Assembly (NCBI RefSeq): GCF_005491705.1
Contig: NZ_CP028092.1
Location: forward strand, 992,001 to 1,056,000
Length of the DNA stretch: 64,000 bases
DNA from: Pontibacter sp. SGAir0037
GTDB taxonomy: Bacteria > Bacteroidota > Bacteroidia > Cytophagales > Hymenobacteraceae
Direction: 5' to 3'
Shown here: in pieces, positions 53,834-62,511 of the stretch
Layout: each line of letters opens with the position of its first letter
How positions within the stretch are numbered: the first letter of the stretch is position 1
The notes under the pieces: generated by a model
Databases searched by the model: none
Told to the model about the DNA's origin: nothing
Seen by the model: only the letters and a program-made list of their open reading frames with translations
Program-made: the position numbers and the translations under genes

Positions 53834-54453
53834 TGGGCGTTCGTTATTTTTCTTCTTTTTAGGTAATCTTCTACAAAGGTGTCTTTATGAGAATAGTGTC
53901 TCTTGTTCAGAAAACCTGCATTTTCCAACTTAGGATGTTGTAGAATGGGAGATAAGTCTCCATCCAATACATTACTATTCACAAACCTAAAGTCTTTTAA
54001 CTGTGGCAATTCTTTCAAAAACTTCAGGTTGTCAATAACACCACATTCATTAAAGCACAATACCCTTAGTTGGTTCAGGAGAGTAATCCTTTCATGGCTG
54101 GTTAGTTTCTTTGACTGGCTTATGTGAATGTGTTCAATTTCTTTATTCAAAGACTCTATTCCATCCAAGGTCTCCAGCTTTGTACAGTAGTGAAGTTCAA
54201 GTCTTTTAAGCTCTTTAAATTTAGAAAGTCCATTCAAAGATGTTGATCTTGACCAGTTAACTTCTAAATAGAGTAAGTTTGGAATGTCGGGGAGGTTGGA
54301 GAAATCTTTTTCTTTACTCTGGTGATGCCAAACAATTAGGTACTTGCAATTAGAGAAATCAATTGAAGCAATATCATCTTCTTTCCAGTCGAAGTTTATG
54401 TATTCTCCTGCTGGAATCTCTTCAAATTTGATATGGTTATTCTTCCAATTCAT
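53815..54453 (-). CDS. Leucine-rich-repeat-like protein, 3' end altered by intron
   Basis: 212 residues of irregular leucine-rich repeats (LPDIPNLLYLEVNWS, LSKFKELKRLELHYC, LNQLRVLCFNECG, LKELPQLKDFRFVNS) with no signal peptide. The last residues SSSPP are read from intron 1. Before the intron arrived the frame would have ended QQNL and TAG in the attC site. It begins 13 bases after an attC-like core. Its 5' core GTTGTGC and its R'' GCCCAAC are complementary with one mismatch, so it behaves as a cassette. Function unknown, perhaps protein binding or immunity. Confidence 0.7.
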   Translation of the reverse strand: MNWKNNHIKFEEIPAGEYINFDWKEDDIASIDFSNCKYLIVWHHQSKEKDFSNLPDIPNLLYLEVNWSRSTSLNGLSKFKELKRLELHYCTKLETLDGIESLNKEIEHIHISQSKKLTSHERITLLNQLRVLCFNECGVIDNLKFLKELPQLKDFRFVNSNVLDGDLSPILQHPKLENAGFLNKRHYSHKDTFVEDYLKRRKITNAQSSSPP

Positions 54454-54466
54454 ACTTTCTTATGCC

Positions 54467-54530
54467 GCACAACTACCCGCTAAACGTGAACATACGCTTA
54501 TCTGCATAATGTGCGGAGTAGCGTTTGGGT
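54467..54530 (-). other. attC-like site B
   Basis: On the minus strand ACCCAAAC (54530-54523) to core GTTGTGC (54473-54467). The middle TGCAGATAAGCGTATGTT is shared with site A at 45972-46029, in opposite orientation. It marks the right end of the cassette-like region. Confidence 0.5.
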
Positions 54531-55091
54531 GTATCTCCTGCATTAGGAAGTGCGGGAAAGGGTGAAGCCGTGCCTCAATATAGCAGATTCCGATCAAACT
54601 TCATCATTGCTGTCTTGTAAGATGCATGCAAGCAATTGCAAGTGTCTGTTTTTAAGCTAGCAACCGTGTTAATTGCTGGCAAACACCTGCTTTTTAGCCG
54701 GAAATAGCCTGCTTTAATTGCATAACATCTGTTTTCATATCTAAACAGCACCTTCTAATGAATTAGGATAGCCTGCAATGATTTTGCAATAGTTAACAAC
54801 CCCTTTGCAATGATGCTCCAAAGGGATTACAACGCTTTCCAATGCCTTTGCAAAAAAATCCCATGTCGGCGCAATGCTTTATGATGGCTGATAAAGCTTA
54901 TAATAGAGCTTTTGTCTCCTATTCCTGCGCTCTGGTTTCGAGCTGATCAGGTTGTCTAGACAGGGACCGCAAAAGAGGCTTCATCAGCAACTTACAGGAA
55001 ATTATTCCTATGGCCCCCATATAGATATCCCTTGCAAATAACTGCTCATTAGTTAAGATGTAGGTATGGCTTTCGGTTTCTATAATATTCC
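54531..55091. other. Region without recognisable gene
   Basis: 561 AT-rich bases between the last attC-like site and the PLD remnant. No frame, operator or hairpin stood out. Several short TGCAA/TTGCA words occur but do not form TGCA-N7-TGCA. Confidence 0.4.
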
Positions 55092-55522
55092 CTAAGCCTG
55101 ATGCGCTTTTTTCCAGTTCTTATACAGTATGGGGCGGCGGACACTCGTTTCACCCTTCGATGGTTCTCCTGAGTAGTGGCAGTAGCTTTCAGGGTAGTCT
55201 TCGTTGCCGAACTGGCTCCAGCTTTGGTAGGCGCTGTAGCTTAGAGGCTGTTCTGGATTAAAAGCAATCTTAACTCCCGTTCTAATACAGTAACCTGGCT
55301 GTCAAGATCGGTTATACTGAAGCTCTTACTCACCTGGCCTTCATGCTTCCCAAAGATGATGTTAATGTGTAGTCTTGGATTGTTGAGGTGCTTTTCAAAC
55401 AGGTTCTTAAAGTAATCCACAAGCTTAATGTAGGGCGACACAATCATCAAATCTCTCTTGGCCTCCCATATAATGTTATAAACAGCATCTTCCAGCTCTT
55501 TACCAGTAATAAATTTTGACAT
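55092..55522 (-). pseudogene. Phospholipase-D-like protein, internally deleted
   Basis: The first 70-odd codons from 55522 (MSKFITGKELEDAVYNIIWEA ... IVSPYIKLVDYFKNLFEKHL) match the start of Bacteroidota PLD-like nuclease-fold proteins, but the HxK catalytic part is missing. After a frame change near 55300 the sequence reads YCIRTGVKIAFNPEQPLSYS ... EDYPESYCHYSGEPSKGETS ... ILYKNWKKAHQA, the usual C terminus of the same proteins, stopping at 55092. An internal deletion has thus fused both ends out of frame. Confidence 0.75.
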
Positions 55523-55558
55523 TGTAGTTGATAAGATAATAGGTTTGTTCTCTGCGAT

Positions 55559-56218
55559 TTATGCCACGCTCATATCATACTCCTTATACCGCGCCTCTGC
55601 CTGCTCCATGATCTCGTCCAGTATCTCCTGCAGTTCGGCCTTCACTTTAAAGCGCAGCACCTTTTTCACGGCCAGCTGTAGCTGGGCTTTGGTATCGTCT
55701 TTTTTGTACCAGTCGGGTTGGGAGGCGCTTTTCTTTACTTCGGCCAGAATTTTCTGCACCAGCTCTTTTACCAGTTTAAAATCCTGCACGGCGTTGGGGT
55801 GATTGGCTAGTACTTCGTAAAAGGCTTCTTCTTCGTCGGTGAGGCCGAGCTGCAGGCGGCGCTCATCTTCCTCGTTTACTACCTTAGCTACCTGTACCAG
55901 CTTCTCCATGGCCACCAGGCTGTCGAAGAAGTGGTGGTAATCGGAGATGATGCGTTCTGCTTCCGCTTTCAGTTTTTTATACTTCACCAGGTTTTTTATA
56001 GAACGCACCTTGATCTCGTCGTTCAGGATCTGGCGCAGGAGTACCAGCTTCAGTTCGTTGCCTGACTTCTGTTCATTGGCAGTGGCCGGAAAATCGTAGT
56101 TAATGATGGGAATGTCGAAGCAGGTGAGCCTCATGTCGCGCACAATCACAAGCTGGAGCGGATCGCCCGAATCCTTGAAGCGGGCTTTTATACCTTCCAC
56201 CTGCTCTTTACTGCGCAC
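55559..56218 (-). pseudogene. hsdR remnant (type I restriction subunit)
   Basis: 219 codons that match two separated parts of HsdR: the helicase block VRSKEQVEGIKARFKDS ... QLVIVRDMRLTCFDIP (normally WLTGFD), then at once IINYDFPATANEQKSGNELK and the C-terminal DUF3387 helical domain (EIKVRSIKNLVKYKKLKAEAE ... LQEILDEIMEQAEARYKEYD). The segment between, and the whole N-terminal nuclease and motor, are missing; the frame extends slightly upstream without a start. The subunit cannot cut DNA. Confidence 0.85.
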
Positions 56219-56243
56219 GTGCGGGTGTGGTTTGTGAGGAATT

Positions 56244-57113
56244 TTAATGATGTAGCACGCGCAACTGGTTATATTGTTGCTGTACGGTTTCCTTTAGTTT
56301 TTTGAAGCGCTTAAATAGGCAGTGGAGGTAGTGCGTGTGTTCGGAGCTGAGATGAACAAGGTCTTTTTGGTCGGGGTGAAATATAAGTGCCGACATTGCT
56401 TCTTCTTTGTCTGGTGTGCCTGGGAAAATCTGAAAGAACTGTGCTGTAAACATGGTGCAGAGGTTCAATAACTTTGCCGGGCTATAATGTAGAGGAGCTG
56501 CAAAACCTGTTGCAGAGAAAAGGGCAGCCGATAGAAAACAGGTGGCGGCCTGTCGTAGTGCCAGCACCGTTTGTTGCCAGGCCTGCTCTTGCAGGTGTTG
56601 TGTCGCTTCCTGTATACAGCGGCATCCCTGGTCAAAAGCGGTTTGCCAGTAATAGCTGTCTTCGGGCATCCAGCTGCTGAGCTGCTCCGGAGCGATAGCA
56701 TCCGGCAGGGGTGAACTGCCATCGTGGTACAGGAGCAGTTCGCTACGACAAATACTGCCGTAAAAGCGGTCTCTGGCCTTAATTAACCGGCTGGCCTGGA
56801 TCAGCGGCATCGCCGTGATGACCGTAGTTTGCAAATCGGTCTGGCAGATGCGGTCCAGCTGGTCTTCTAGGTCTTCCAGTCTTGTGGTAACAGGTTCTTT
56901 CAGCAGTGCCAGCATGAAGAACAGCGAATCATAGTGGTACGTCCGATCCATAGCCGGAAAGCAGCTCCAGGATTCCGAAGCTTCTCGGGTGCTGCAGAGG
57001 TAGTATACCTGGCCGACGCCTTTAACAGAACGGGCAATAGCAGCAGCGGTATCTTCTGCCGTTTTACGGAGATCGTCGGGCAGGTTACGGAGGGAGAGGT
57101 ACATGTCGGGCAT
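56244..57113 (-). CDS. Nucleotidyltransferase-like/HEPN protein
   Basis: 289 residues. The N-terminal part (about 25-135, YHYDSLFFMLALLKEPVTT ... TVITAMPLIQASRLIKARD ... SELLLYHDG) fits the degenerate nucleotidyltransferase-like domain that in Bacteroidota precedes a HEPN domain. The C-terminal part (about 155-280, FDQGCRCIQEATQHL ... LALRQAATCFLSAALFSATG) is helical and HEPN-like. The usual RxxxxH active motif is not evident. It is divergent from the XRE gene; a role in RNA- or toxin-type defence is only a hypothesis. Confidence 0.55.
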   Translation of the reverse strand: MPDMYLSLRNLPDDLRKTAEDTAAAIARSVKGVGQVYYLCSTREASESWSCFPAMDRTYHYDSLFFMLALLKEPVTTRLEDLEDQLDRICQTDLQTTVITAMPLIQASRLIKARDRFYGSICRSELLLYHDGSSPLPDAIAPEQLSSWMPEDSYYWQTAFDQGCRCIQEATQHLQEQAWQQTVLALRQAATCFLSAALFSATGFAAPLHYSPAKLLNLCTMFTAQFFQIFPGTPDKEEAMSALIFHPDQKDLVHLSSEHTHYLHCLFKRFKKLKETVQQQYNQLRVLHH

Positions 57114-57272
57114 AGGCTGTTGCGGTTAGGGATACAGAACTGTGGTAAAATACGCACCGGTACAGGTTCTATACCATTCTCTAAGCTTCTAAAGCAGAAG
57201 GACAAGCGGATATCTTAGAAAGTCTTGCAACAGCTTTTTCAGGCCGGGGCTACAGGCCTGTCAGTATTTTGC

Positions 57273-57280
57273 TATATTTG
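57273..57280 (+). promoter_or_regulatory. Probable -7 element of the XRE gene
   Basis: TATATTTG fits TAnnTTTG and lies 17 bases upstream of the start codon. No clear -33 was seen. An inverted repeat CAGGCC...GGCCTG near 57240-57260 could be the regulator's own operator. Confidence 0.45.
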
Positions 57281-57297
57281 TTACAGCTTAAAATCTT

Positions 57298-57744
57298 ATG
57301 ATCATGACGACTACCGACAAACTTCCGAACCAGGTACACCAGGGCCGCAACGTAAAACGTTTCCGTGAAATGCTCGGTATGAAGCAGGAGGGGCTGGCAT
57401 CGGAACTGGGAGAGGAGTGGAGCCAGAAACGGGTATCGCTGCTGGAGAACCGGCAGACGCTGGAATCGGATTTACTCGCTCAGGTAGCTAAAGCGCTGCG
57501 TGTGCCGGAAGAAGCAATTAAGAACTTTGATGAGGAAGCGGCAGTGACTTATTTCAATACGTTTACTGATAACAATTTCAGTAGCGGCAGTGCAGGCGTC
57601 ATGAATGCTAATAATTGCTCATTTAATCCATTGGATAAACTAATTGAGTTGGTAGAGGAGAACAAAAAACTTTATGAGCGCCTGTTGAAGGCGGAGCAGA
57701 GTAAAAATGAGTTGCTGGAGCGGCTGTTGAAGGGGAGGGAGTAG
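57298..57744 (+). CDS. XRE-family transcriptional regulator
   Basis: 148 residues: HTH_3 domain (about 14-75, RNVKRFREMLGMKQEGLASELGEEWSQKRVSLLEN), a Ser/Asn-rich hinge and a C-terminal coiled coil (about 112-147, LDKLIELVEENKKLYERLLKAEQ). It probably binds DNA as a dimer and may control the divergent HEPN-type gene. A second Met at 57304 is also possible. Confidence 0.85.
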   Translation: MIMTTTDKLPNQVHQGRNVKRFREMLGMKQEGLASELGEEWSQKRVSLLENRQTLESDLLAQVAKALRVPEEAIKNFDEEAAVTYFNTFTDNNFSSGSAGVMNANNCSFNPLDKLIELVEENKKLYERLLKAEQSKNELLERLLKGRE

Positions 57745-57867
57745 ACGTTAAATTACTCCTGCTGCCGTTGGTGTTATCGTCGTTATACCTAGATTCGGCA
57801 ATATTATATGCGTAAGGCTGACGGGATAACGAATTTGATGTCATATATTTTGGGAGTGTAATTTAAC

Positions 57868-58708
57868 CTGTGTGCCTGTTGCACAACGCTCGCGTATCTT
57901 CTGAGCTTTATTCCTTTTTCAACGGCTACCCTTTTATCTCGTCAAAAATATAAGTAAAAAAGCACCTCCTGCTCTGGTCTGGGTAGGGCCATGACGGCTG
58001 TCTGGCTTCTTTTGGGGGTGAAGTGCAGCAATTTCTGCAGGTTATAAGCAGCGGCGGCCAGGAGCATCCCTTTGTGGGCCAGCTCCAGCCCCCGGGTGTT
58101 GACCCTTCGCATGCCCATGTGGTTTATTAATGTGCCCAGCACCGGCTCCACAGTGGCCTGCCGTAGCCGCTTCATGCGCCGGCCCCAGCGGCTATGCACG
58201 CGGGAGGTCGTACGTTCGTACTCGTCGCGGTAGGAGGTGATGGCAATTCTCTTCTCGGGCAGTTTGCCACAGCAGCTGGTCTTCAGGGGGCAATCCTTGC
58301 AATCCAAGCGGGTGGTCCGGGAGAGGGTCGAGTGCCAGGGCAGGGACTCTTCTAACTGGTAATTGAGTAAAGTACAAGAGGTCCAGGCGCAGACTGTAGT
58401 GCTCGATGAGGCGGCGGTCACTGGCGATGTTCTCCAGGTGAGCTACCAGGCAGAGTTTGAAGAAGACCACCGGGTCGATCGACTGCTGGCCGCAGCGGCC
58501 GTAGTAGGGAGCTGTCAGCTCGTAAAGAAATGAAAGATACAGCCTGTCCTTGAGCCGCCGGTAAAAGTTGTGTTCCGGCACATGTGCTGAGAGCGAGAAA
58601 CGCAGCTCCCGCTCGTCCTCGAAAGTTTTCCGGCCCTGCATGCCACTATCAGTTTGGTACTAATTCCTTTTACGGCTAACTTGGGTGAATTGTGCAACAG
58701 GCACACAG
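57868..58708 (-). mobile_element. Internally deleted IS1182-like element with intact ends
   Basis: An 841-bp element bounded by perfect 19-bp inverted repeats, CTGTGTGCCTGTTGCACAA at 57868-57886 and its complement at 58690-58708. It holds only pieces of a transposase. No clear target duplication was seen. With both ends preserved it could still move if a full-length relative supplied transposase. Confidence 0.85.
57942..58641 (-). pseudogene. IS1182-like transposase, broken
   Basis: The first frame from 58641 (MQGRKTFEDERELRFSLSAHV ... IDPVVFFKLCLVAHLENIASDRR ... YSLRLDLL) is the N-terminal DUF772-type region. The second frame (ending 57942) carries the C terminus with the Cys cluster CKDCPLKTSCC and VEPVLGTLINHMGMRRVNTR ... 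AAAAYNLQKLL. The central DDE catalytic core is deleted and the halves are out of frame. Confidence 0.82.
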
Positions 58709-58826
58709 TTTATATTACAACCTCTCTTTATTAGAACGCAAAGGTGTTCCACCTGAAGTTACCTTAGTGCAGAGTTTCCCTAATTTATATGTATTCCAGT
58801 TGGTCATGTTTTGGGATGTTGCCGTA

Positions 58827-60119
58827 TTAATTTTGGATAAGCAATATATCCTGTGCATTAGTTGCAGTTTTAGGTATTGCACCTAATTGAAGAGCCAATT
58901 CAACAGCACTATTACTAATTCTATATATTTTCATCCCATTTTCATCATAGGAATCGGTTTCTTCAATACCATAAAAAGCTAACGGTCCAATAGACTTTGA
59001 TGAACTATTCCATTTTGCTGCCATCCATCCAACAACGTTGTTTGCATCATTTACCCTACTTTTTGAATTTAAATATTGATTAATAGGGCCACCTGGAGCC
59101 CATTCACAAGATAAATGCCTGTACATTAATAGATCGCTGTTTTCTCTGAGCGCATTCCTTATAGCTTGTGAAAAAGTGTACCGGTAGTAATTTTCAAATC
59201 CTGGTAACTCATGAACTCCTGAACAGCAACAATCACTACTATCATAGGGCAGGAGATCTGTGTCAGCTGAAGAGTAGCTTATATTTACTTCTCTTGCTAC
59301 CTTTGCTAATTTCTTATGAACTAGAAGAGCATAATCTCGATTAACCAAAAACTCCAATCCCATTAATCTTCTTTCGGAATAATATTCCTGTATTTCCCTA
59401 CCTACTGCATTTGCTATTTGAGAAGTTAATTTAGAATATTCGGAAAGTGGAAGTTTTAGTAATTCTACTGATACATGTTTAACTCCCGATTTAGCTAGTG
59501 CTTTTATGGCCTCAATAGCTGAATCTAATTCTCCTGGAATTAAAGGCTGTAGTCTTGCAGAAACCCAACAAACTTCTGCAAGGCTTTTAATTACATTTAA
59601 TCTTTCTGAGGGTAAAGGTGTATTGAATTCTATCAGACTAGAAACTTTATCATCTAAGGAAGAAAAAGAGATTTGCGTCGTAACCAAACTTTGCGATAGA
59701 ATTTCTAAATACTCATCCTTTGTAATTAATGTTCCCTTAGTTGATATGATTGTTGGATAGCAGTAGTCACGTAGAACTTTTAATGTTTCTAAGGTTTTCT
59801 GCCCAAATTCCTCATATTGCATAAAAGGATCACTCATTCCCCCAAAGTGAATTGGTGTTCTCTTCTCCAATAACTGAGATATTACAGTCTTAGTCGATTC
59901 TTCACCTAGTTTTAAAGACTTGCATAAAAGTTTATCAACTGACTTATAATTTATAGTTTTTATACCCTTAGGGGGGTGATTACCACCTCTGTTTTTTGCG
60001 AAACAATAACTGCAACGATAGGAGCATTTAGAGTAAGAATCAAGCCGTAAAGGCAAACTACAATGTGGTAATTGTGAAGTGATACTCATCGAGTATCTAT
60101 AGTCCTTATTTTCGGCCAT
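58827..60119 (-). CDS. Radical SAM protein (SPL-like), unknown role
   Basis: 430 residues with a radical SAM core: C32-x3-C36-x2-C39 (CSYRCSYC) binds the 4Fe-4S cluster and GGMSDPF (93-99) stands in the SAM region, as in spore-photoproduct-lyase-like proteins. A later C297-C298-C299 and C338 in a downstream domain might hold another cluster. It differs from viperin (no CNYKCGFC-type motif). Its start overlaps the stop of the membrane-protein gene (TAATG), so the two are made together. AT-rich compared with the restriction genes. Substrate unknown. Confidence 0.8.
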   Translation of the reverse strand: MAENKDYRYSMSITSQLPHCSLPLRLDSYSKCSYRCSYCFAKNRGGNHPPKGIKTINYKSVDKLLCKSLKLGEESTKTVISQLLEKRTPIHFGGMSDPFMQYEEFGQKTLETLKVLRDYCYPTIISTKGTLITKDEYLEILSQSLVTTQISFSSLDDKVSSLIEFNTPLPSERLNVIKSLAEVCWVSARLQPLIPGELDSAIEAIKALAKSGVKHVSVELLKLPLSEYSKLTSQIANAVGREIQEYYSERRLMGLEFLVNRDYALLVHKKLAKVAREVNISYSSADTDLLPYDSSDCCCSGVHELPGFENYYRYTFSQAIRNALRENSDLLMYRHLSCEWAPGGPINQYLNSKSRVNDANNVVGWMAAKWNSSSKSIGPLAFYGIEETDSYDENGMKIYRISNSAVELALQLGAIPKTATNAQDILLIQN

Positions 60120-61186
60120 TATTTGGTTGAGGCTTTCTTGAGTTGTGATGTAGCTTGTTTAGCCGTAGTTGGCTTGGTTGCAGTAGTGTCTTTGAGTAAA
60201 CCTTTAACTATTGAATCACTTGCAGTAATGCTCTCTATAGCTGCAGTATTATCTTTATTCGTTGCATTCTGCTGTAACTGGTGAAATGTAGCTAATTTTG
60301 AATCTTGCTTTAAACTATCATGTAGTTCTCTGTTAGTCATATCTACAATCTCATGCCTATTGAATGGAAGTTTCTCTACTAGGCTATAACCAAAACTAAT
60401 TAATAAAGCTGTAACTGTAGCAAAAGCAGCATTCCTAGTACCAATCGATAATCTATCTGTCAGCTGTCTATCAAACTTGTTCTTGTATGCGTTGTGAACG
60501 AGTAACAAGTATGTATACCTTAGGTGCTGTATGAATATATCTTTATCTGAAGCTTTTATATAGTTGTTGAAATAAGCTTCAGCACCTTCTAAATAACCTA
60601 GCACACCTTTTTTGTTTGATTCTAAGTCTTTAGCACTTTTCTTTTTTTCGTTATCAGTAAAAGGTATTTTACTAACTCCTGGTACGCCGTGATAAAACCA
60701 CATCCAGCTGTTTCCTAGATAATTGAGCTTTTTAGCATCAATTTTTAAAAAGTGGTATCGATCTGACTTTGTTTGCCAATAATATGTGGTAATAATTCTG
60801 AAGCCTGTATAAATAATTATAACTAAACCTATTGCTATAGATGCACTTATTAATCCAACTATGGTCAAATTACTTGGACTTATATATCTAATAACAATAC
60901 CAAGGCCAGCAAGAGCTATAGTAAAGAGCTGTAAACCAGCTTTAAAGTAGTCGCCTCTTCTTTGGTCTAAAACTTTTGTTAAATCTAAATAATGTTTTAT
61001 TAGACCTTCTAAAAGCTTAATCTTGTCAACTTTCTTGGTTTTGTCTTCTTGGACTTCTTCATCTTGGAAACTATTTAAGCTATCGTATATAGCCTTTATT
61101 TTGGTGTTGGCTTCATTAAAAAATGCTTGATCTGGTTTTTGATCACCATTCCACCAATCTTCTGAATTAATATCGAAGTCTTTCAT
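60119..61186 (-). CDS. Membrane protein paired with radical SAM gene
   Basis: 355 residues: soluble acidic N terminus with helices (about 20-80), two adjacent transmembrane helices (83-102 and 107-130), a long cytoplasmic helical part, a third helix (about 250-268) and a Thr/Lys-rich tail. The helix pair between helical regions recalls SLATT-type effectors but the match is loose. It overlaps the radical SAM gene by one base and is embedded in a restriction locus, which hints at a two-component defence or modification system. Confidence 0.65.
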   Translation of the reverse strand: MKDFDINSEDWWNGDQKPDQAFFNEANTKIKAIYDSLNSFQDEEVQEDKTKKVDKIKLLEGLIKHYLDLTKVLDQRRGDYFKAGLQLFTIALAGLGIVIRYISPSNLTIVGLISASIAIGLVIIIYTGFRIITTYYWQTKSDRYHFLKIDAKKLNYLGNSWMWFYHGVPGVSKIPFTDNEKKKSAKDLESNKKGVLGYLEGAEAYFNNYIKASDKDIFIQHLRYTYLLLVHNAYKNKFDRQLTDRLSIGTRNAAFATVTALLISFGYSLVEKLPFNRHEIVDMTNRELHDSLKQDSKLATFHQLQQNATNKDNTAAIESITASDSIVKGLLKDTTATKPTTAKQATSQLKKASTK

Positions 61187-61259
61187 AAGCTTTATTTCAA
61201 TAAAGTTTGATAAACTGGTTTACGAAAAGTATAGTACACAAATAAAGCAAACAGCTTTC

Positions 61260-61467
61260 ATAACCCAAAACCAATTCCCTCCAGATTCTCCCGAATCCGC
61301 TTCTCCAGCAGGGCGCTTTCCTCAAACTGAGCCGCCAGTTCGGTAGTCAGTAGCTTCATCTTCTCTTCAAACGGAACGCCGTCGTCTTCCCCGGCTTCGG
61401 ATCCCACGTAGCGGCCCGGCGAGAGCACGTTTTGTTGGCGGCCACTTCGGCTAAGGTAGCGGCCTTG
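61260..61467 (-). pseudogene. Duplicated 3' end of hsdM
   Basis: This ~205-bp stretch repeats the last 70 codons of hsdM at 62514-62722 (LSPGRYVGSEA ... EEKMKLLTTELAAQFEESAL ... RENLEGIGFGL) with roughly nine in ten bases identical. A one-base deletion puts the first part out of frame. It lies directly downstream of the YhcG-type gene and overlaps its last codons. Confidence 0.88.
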
Positions 61468-62467
61468 TATCATCATCTAATAGCCTTTCGAGTTCCGCAG
61501 ATAGTTGTGCTTTATCGGGCAGGTATAGTTGGTATTTGCTTACAAATAGTTGGTTACTGATATTTTCCGTAGCATACTCTACTAAGATATGGTCTTTGTA
61601 ACCCCCTAATACAATGCCTATGGGTGGGTTATCTCCTTCCACATTTTCTTCTTTGGCAAAGTAGTTCAGGTATAGGTTCATCTGGCCGATGTCGTTGTGC
61701 TCTATTTCCCCTCTTTTCAGGTCAATTAGCACAAAGCATTTTAAGATGCGGTGGTAAAAAACCAGATCCACGTAGAAGTGCCGATTAGCCAAACTGATTT
61801 TGTATTGCCGCCCGATAAAAGCAAAGCCTTTACCCAAGTCTAACAGGAACTGCTCTAAATTTTGAATGAGCTTCTCTTCCAGTTCGCCCTCTTTGTAGTG
61901 GTACTGCTGCGGTATGCCTAAAAACTCAAATACATAGGGATCTTTTACAATGTCTTCTGCCTTCTCTACTTCGGCTCCCTGCTCCGCTATTTTCAAAACA
62001 CCGTCTTTGTCTTTGCTTAAAGCCAACCGGTGAAACAGCATGCTTTTCATCTGGCGTTTCAACTCCCGCACGCTCCAGTTTTCTTTTTCGCATTGCTTTG
62101 TATAGAAACTGATTTCCAGCTGGTTGTCGGCTTTTAATAATTCAACATAGTGGCTCCAGCTTAATTGTCCAGACAGTGTCTGGACTTTTGGAAACCTGAT
62201 ATATAACTGTCGAATTTGGAACAAATTGGATTGACTGAAGCCCTTGCCAAACGACAACGTCAGGTCCTTCGACAGGCGATCTAACAGTTCGGTGCCATAT
62301 TCGGCTTTAAGTTTTCCGCCCTGCTCAAACTCTACTATGTGTTTGCCAATTAGCCAATAGGTTTGCACCAGAATGGTATTGATGGCACGCCCTGCCTGTT
62401 CACGTCCGCTTTTTAGCAAATGCCCAATTTGCCCAACCAGTTCATTATATGGCACCAACTCTTTCAT
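61451..62467 (-). CDS. YhcG-type PDDEXK nuclease (DUF1016)
   Basis: 338 residues from MKELVPYNELVGQIG (62467). The N-terminal DUF1016_N helical domain is present (YWLIGKHIVEFEQGG, LSKDLTLSFGKGFSQSNL, LSWSHYVELL), as is a C-terminal PDDEXK nuclease (FYVDLVFYHRILKCFVLIDLK, with D and the D-x-K pair). YhcG-like proteins often accompany type I restriction genes as hitchhiking nucleases. The gene sits between the true hsdM end and a duplicate of that end, so it may have entered by a duplication event. Its last residues are encoded within the duplicate. Confidence 0.88.
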   Translation of the reverse strand: MKELVPYNELVGQIGHLLKSGREQAGRAINTILVQTYWLIGKHIVEFEQGGKLKAEYGTELLDRLSKDLTLSFGKGFSQSNLFQIRQLYIRFPKVQTLSGQLSWSHYVELLKADNQLEISFYTKQCEKENWSVRELKRQMKSMLFHRLALSKDKDGVLKIAEQGAEVEKAEDIVKDPYVFEFLGIPQQYHYKEGELEEKLIQNLEQFLLDLGKGFAFIGRQYKISLANRHFYVDLVFYHRILKCFVLIDLKRGEIEHNDIGQMNLYLNYFAKEENVEGDNPPIGIVLGGYKDHILVEYATENISNQLFVSKYQLYLPDKAQLSAELERLLDDDTRPLP

Positions 62468-62511
62468 ATAGTTTCTTCGCCAGGTTTTAAGCACTCTTCT
62501 TTTAAATCGGT

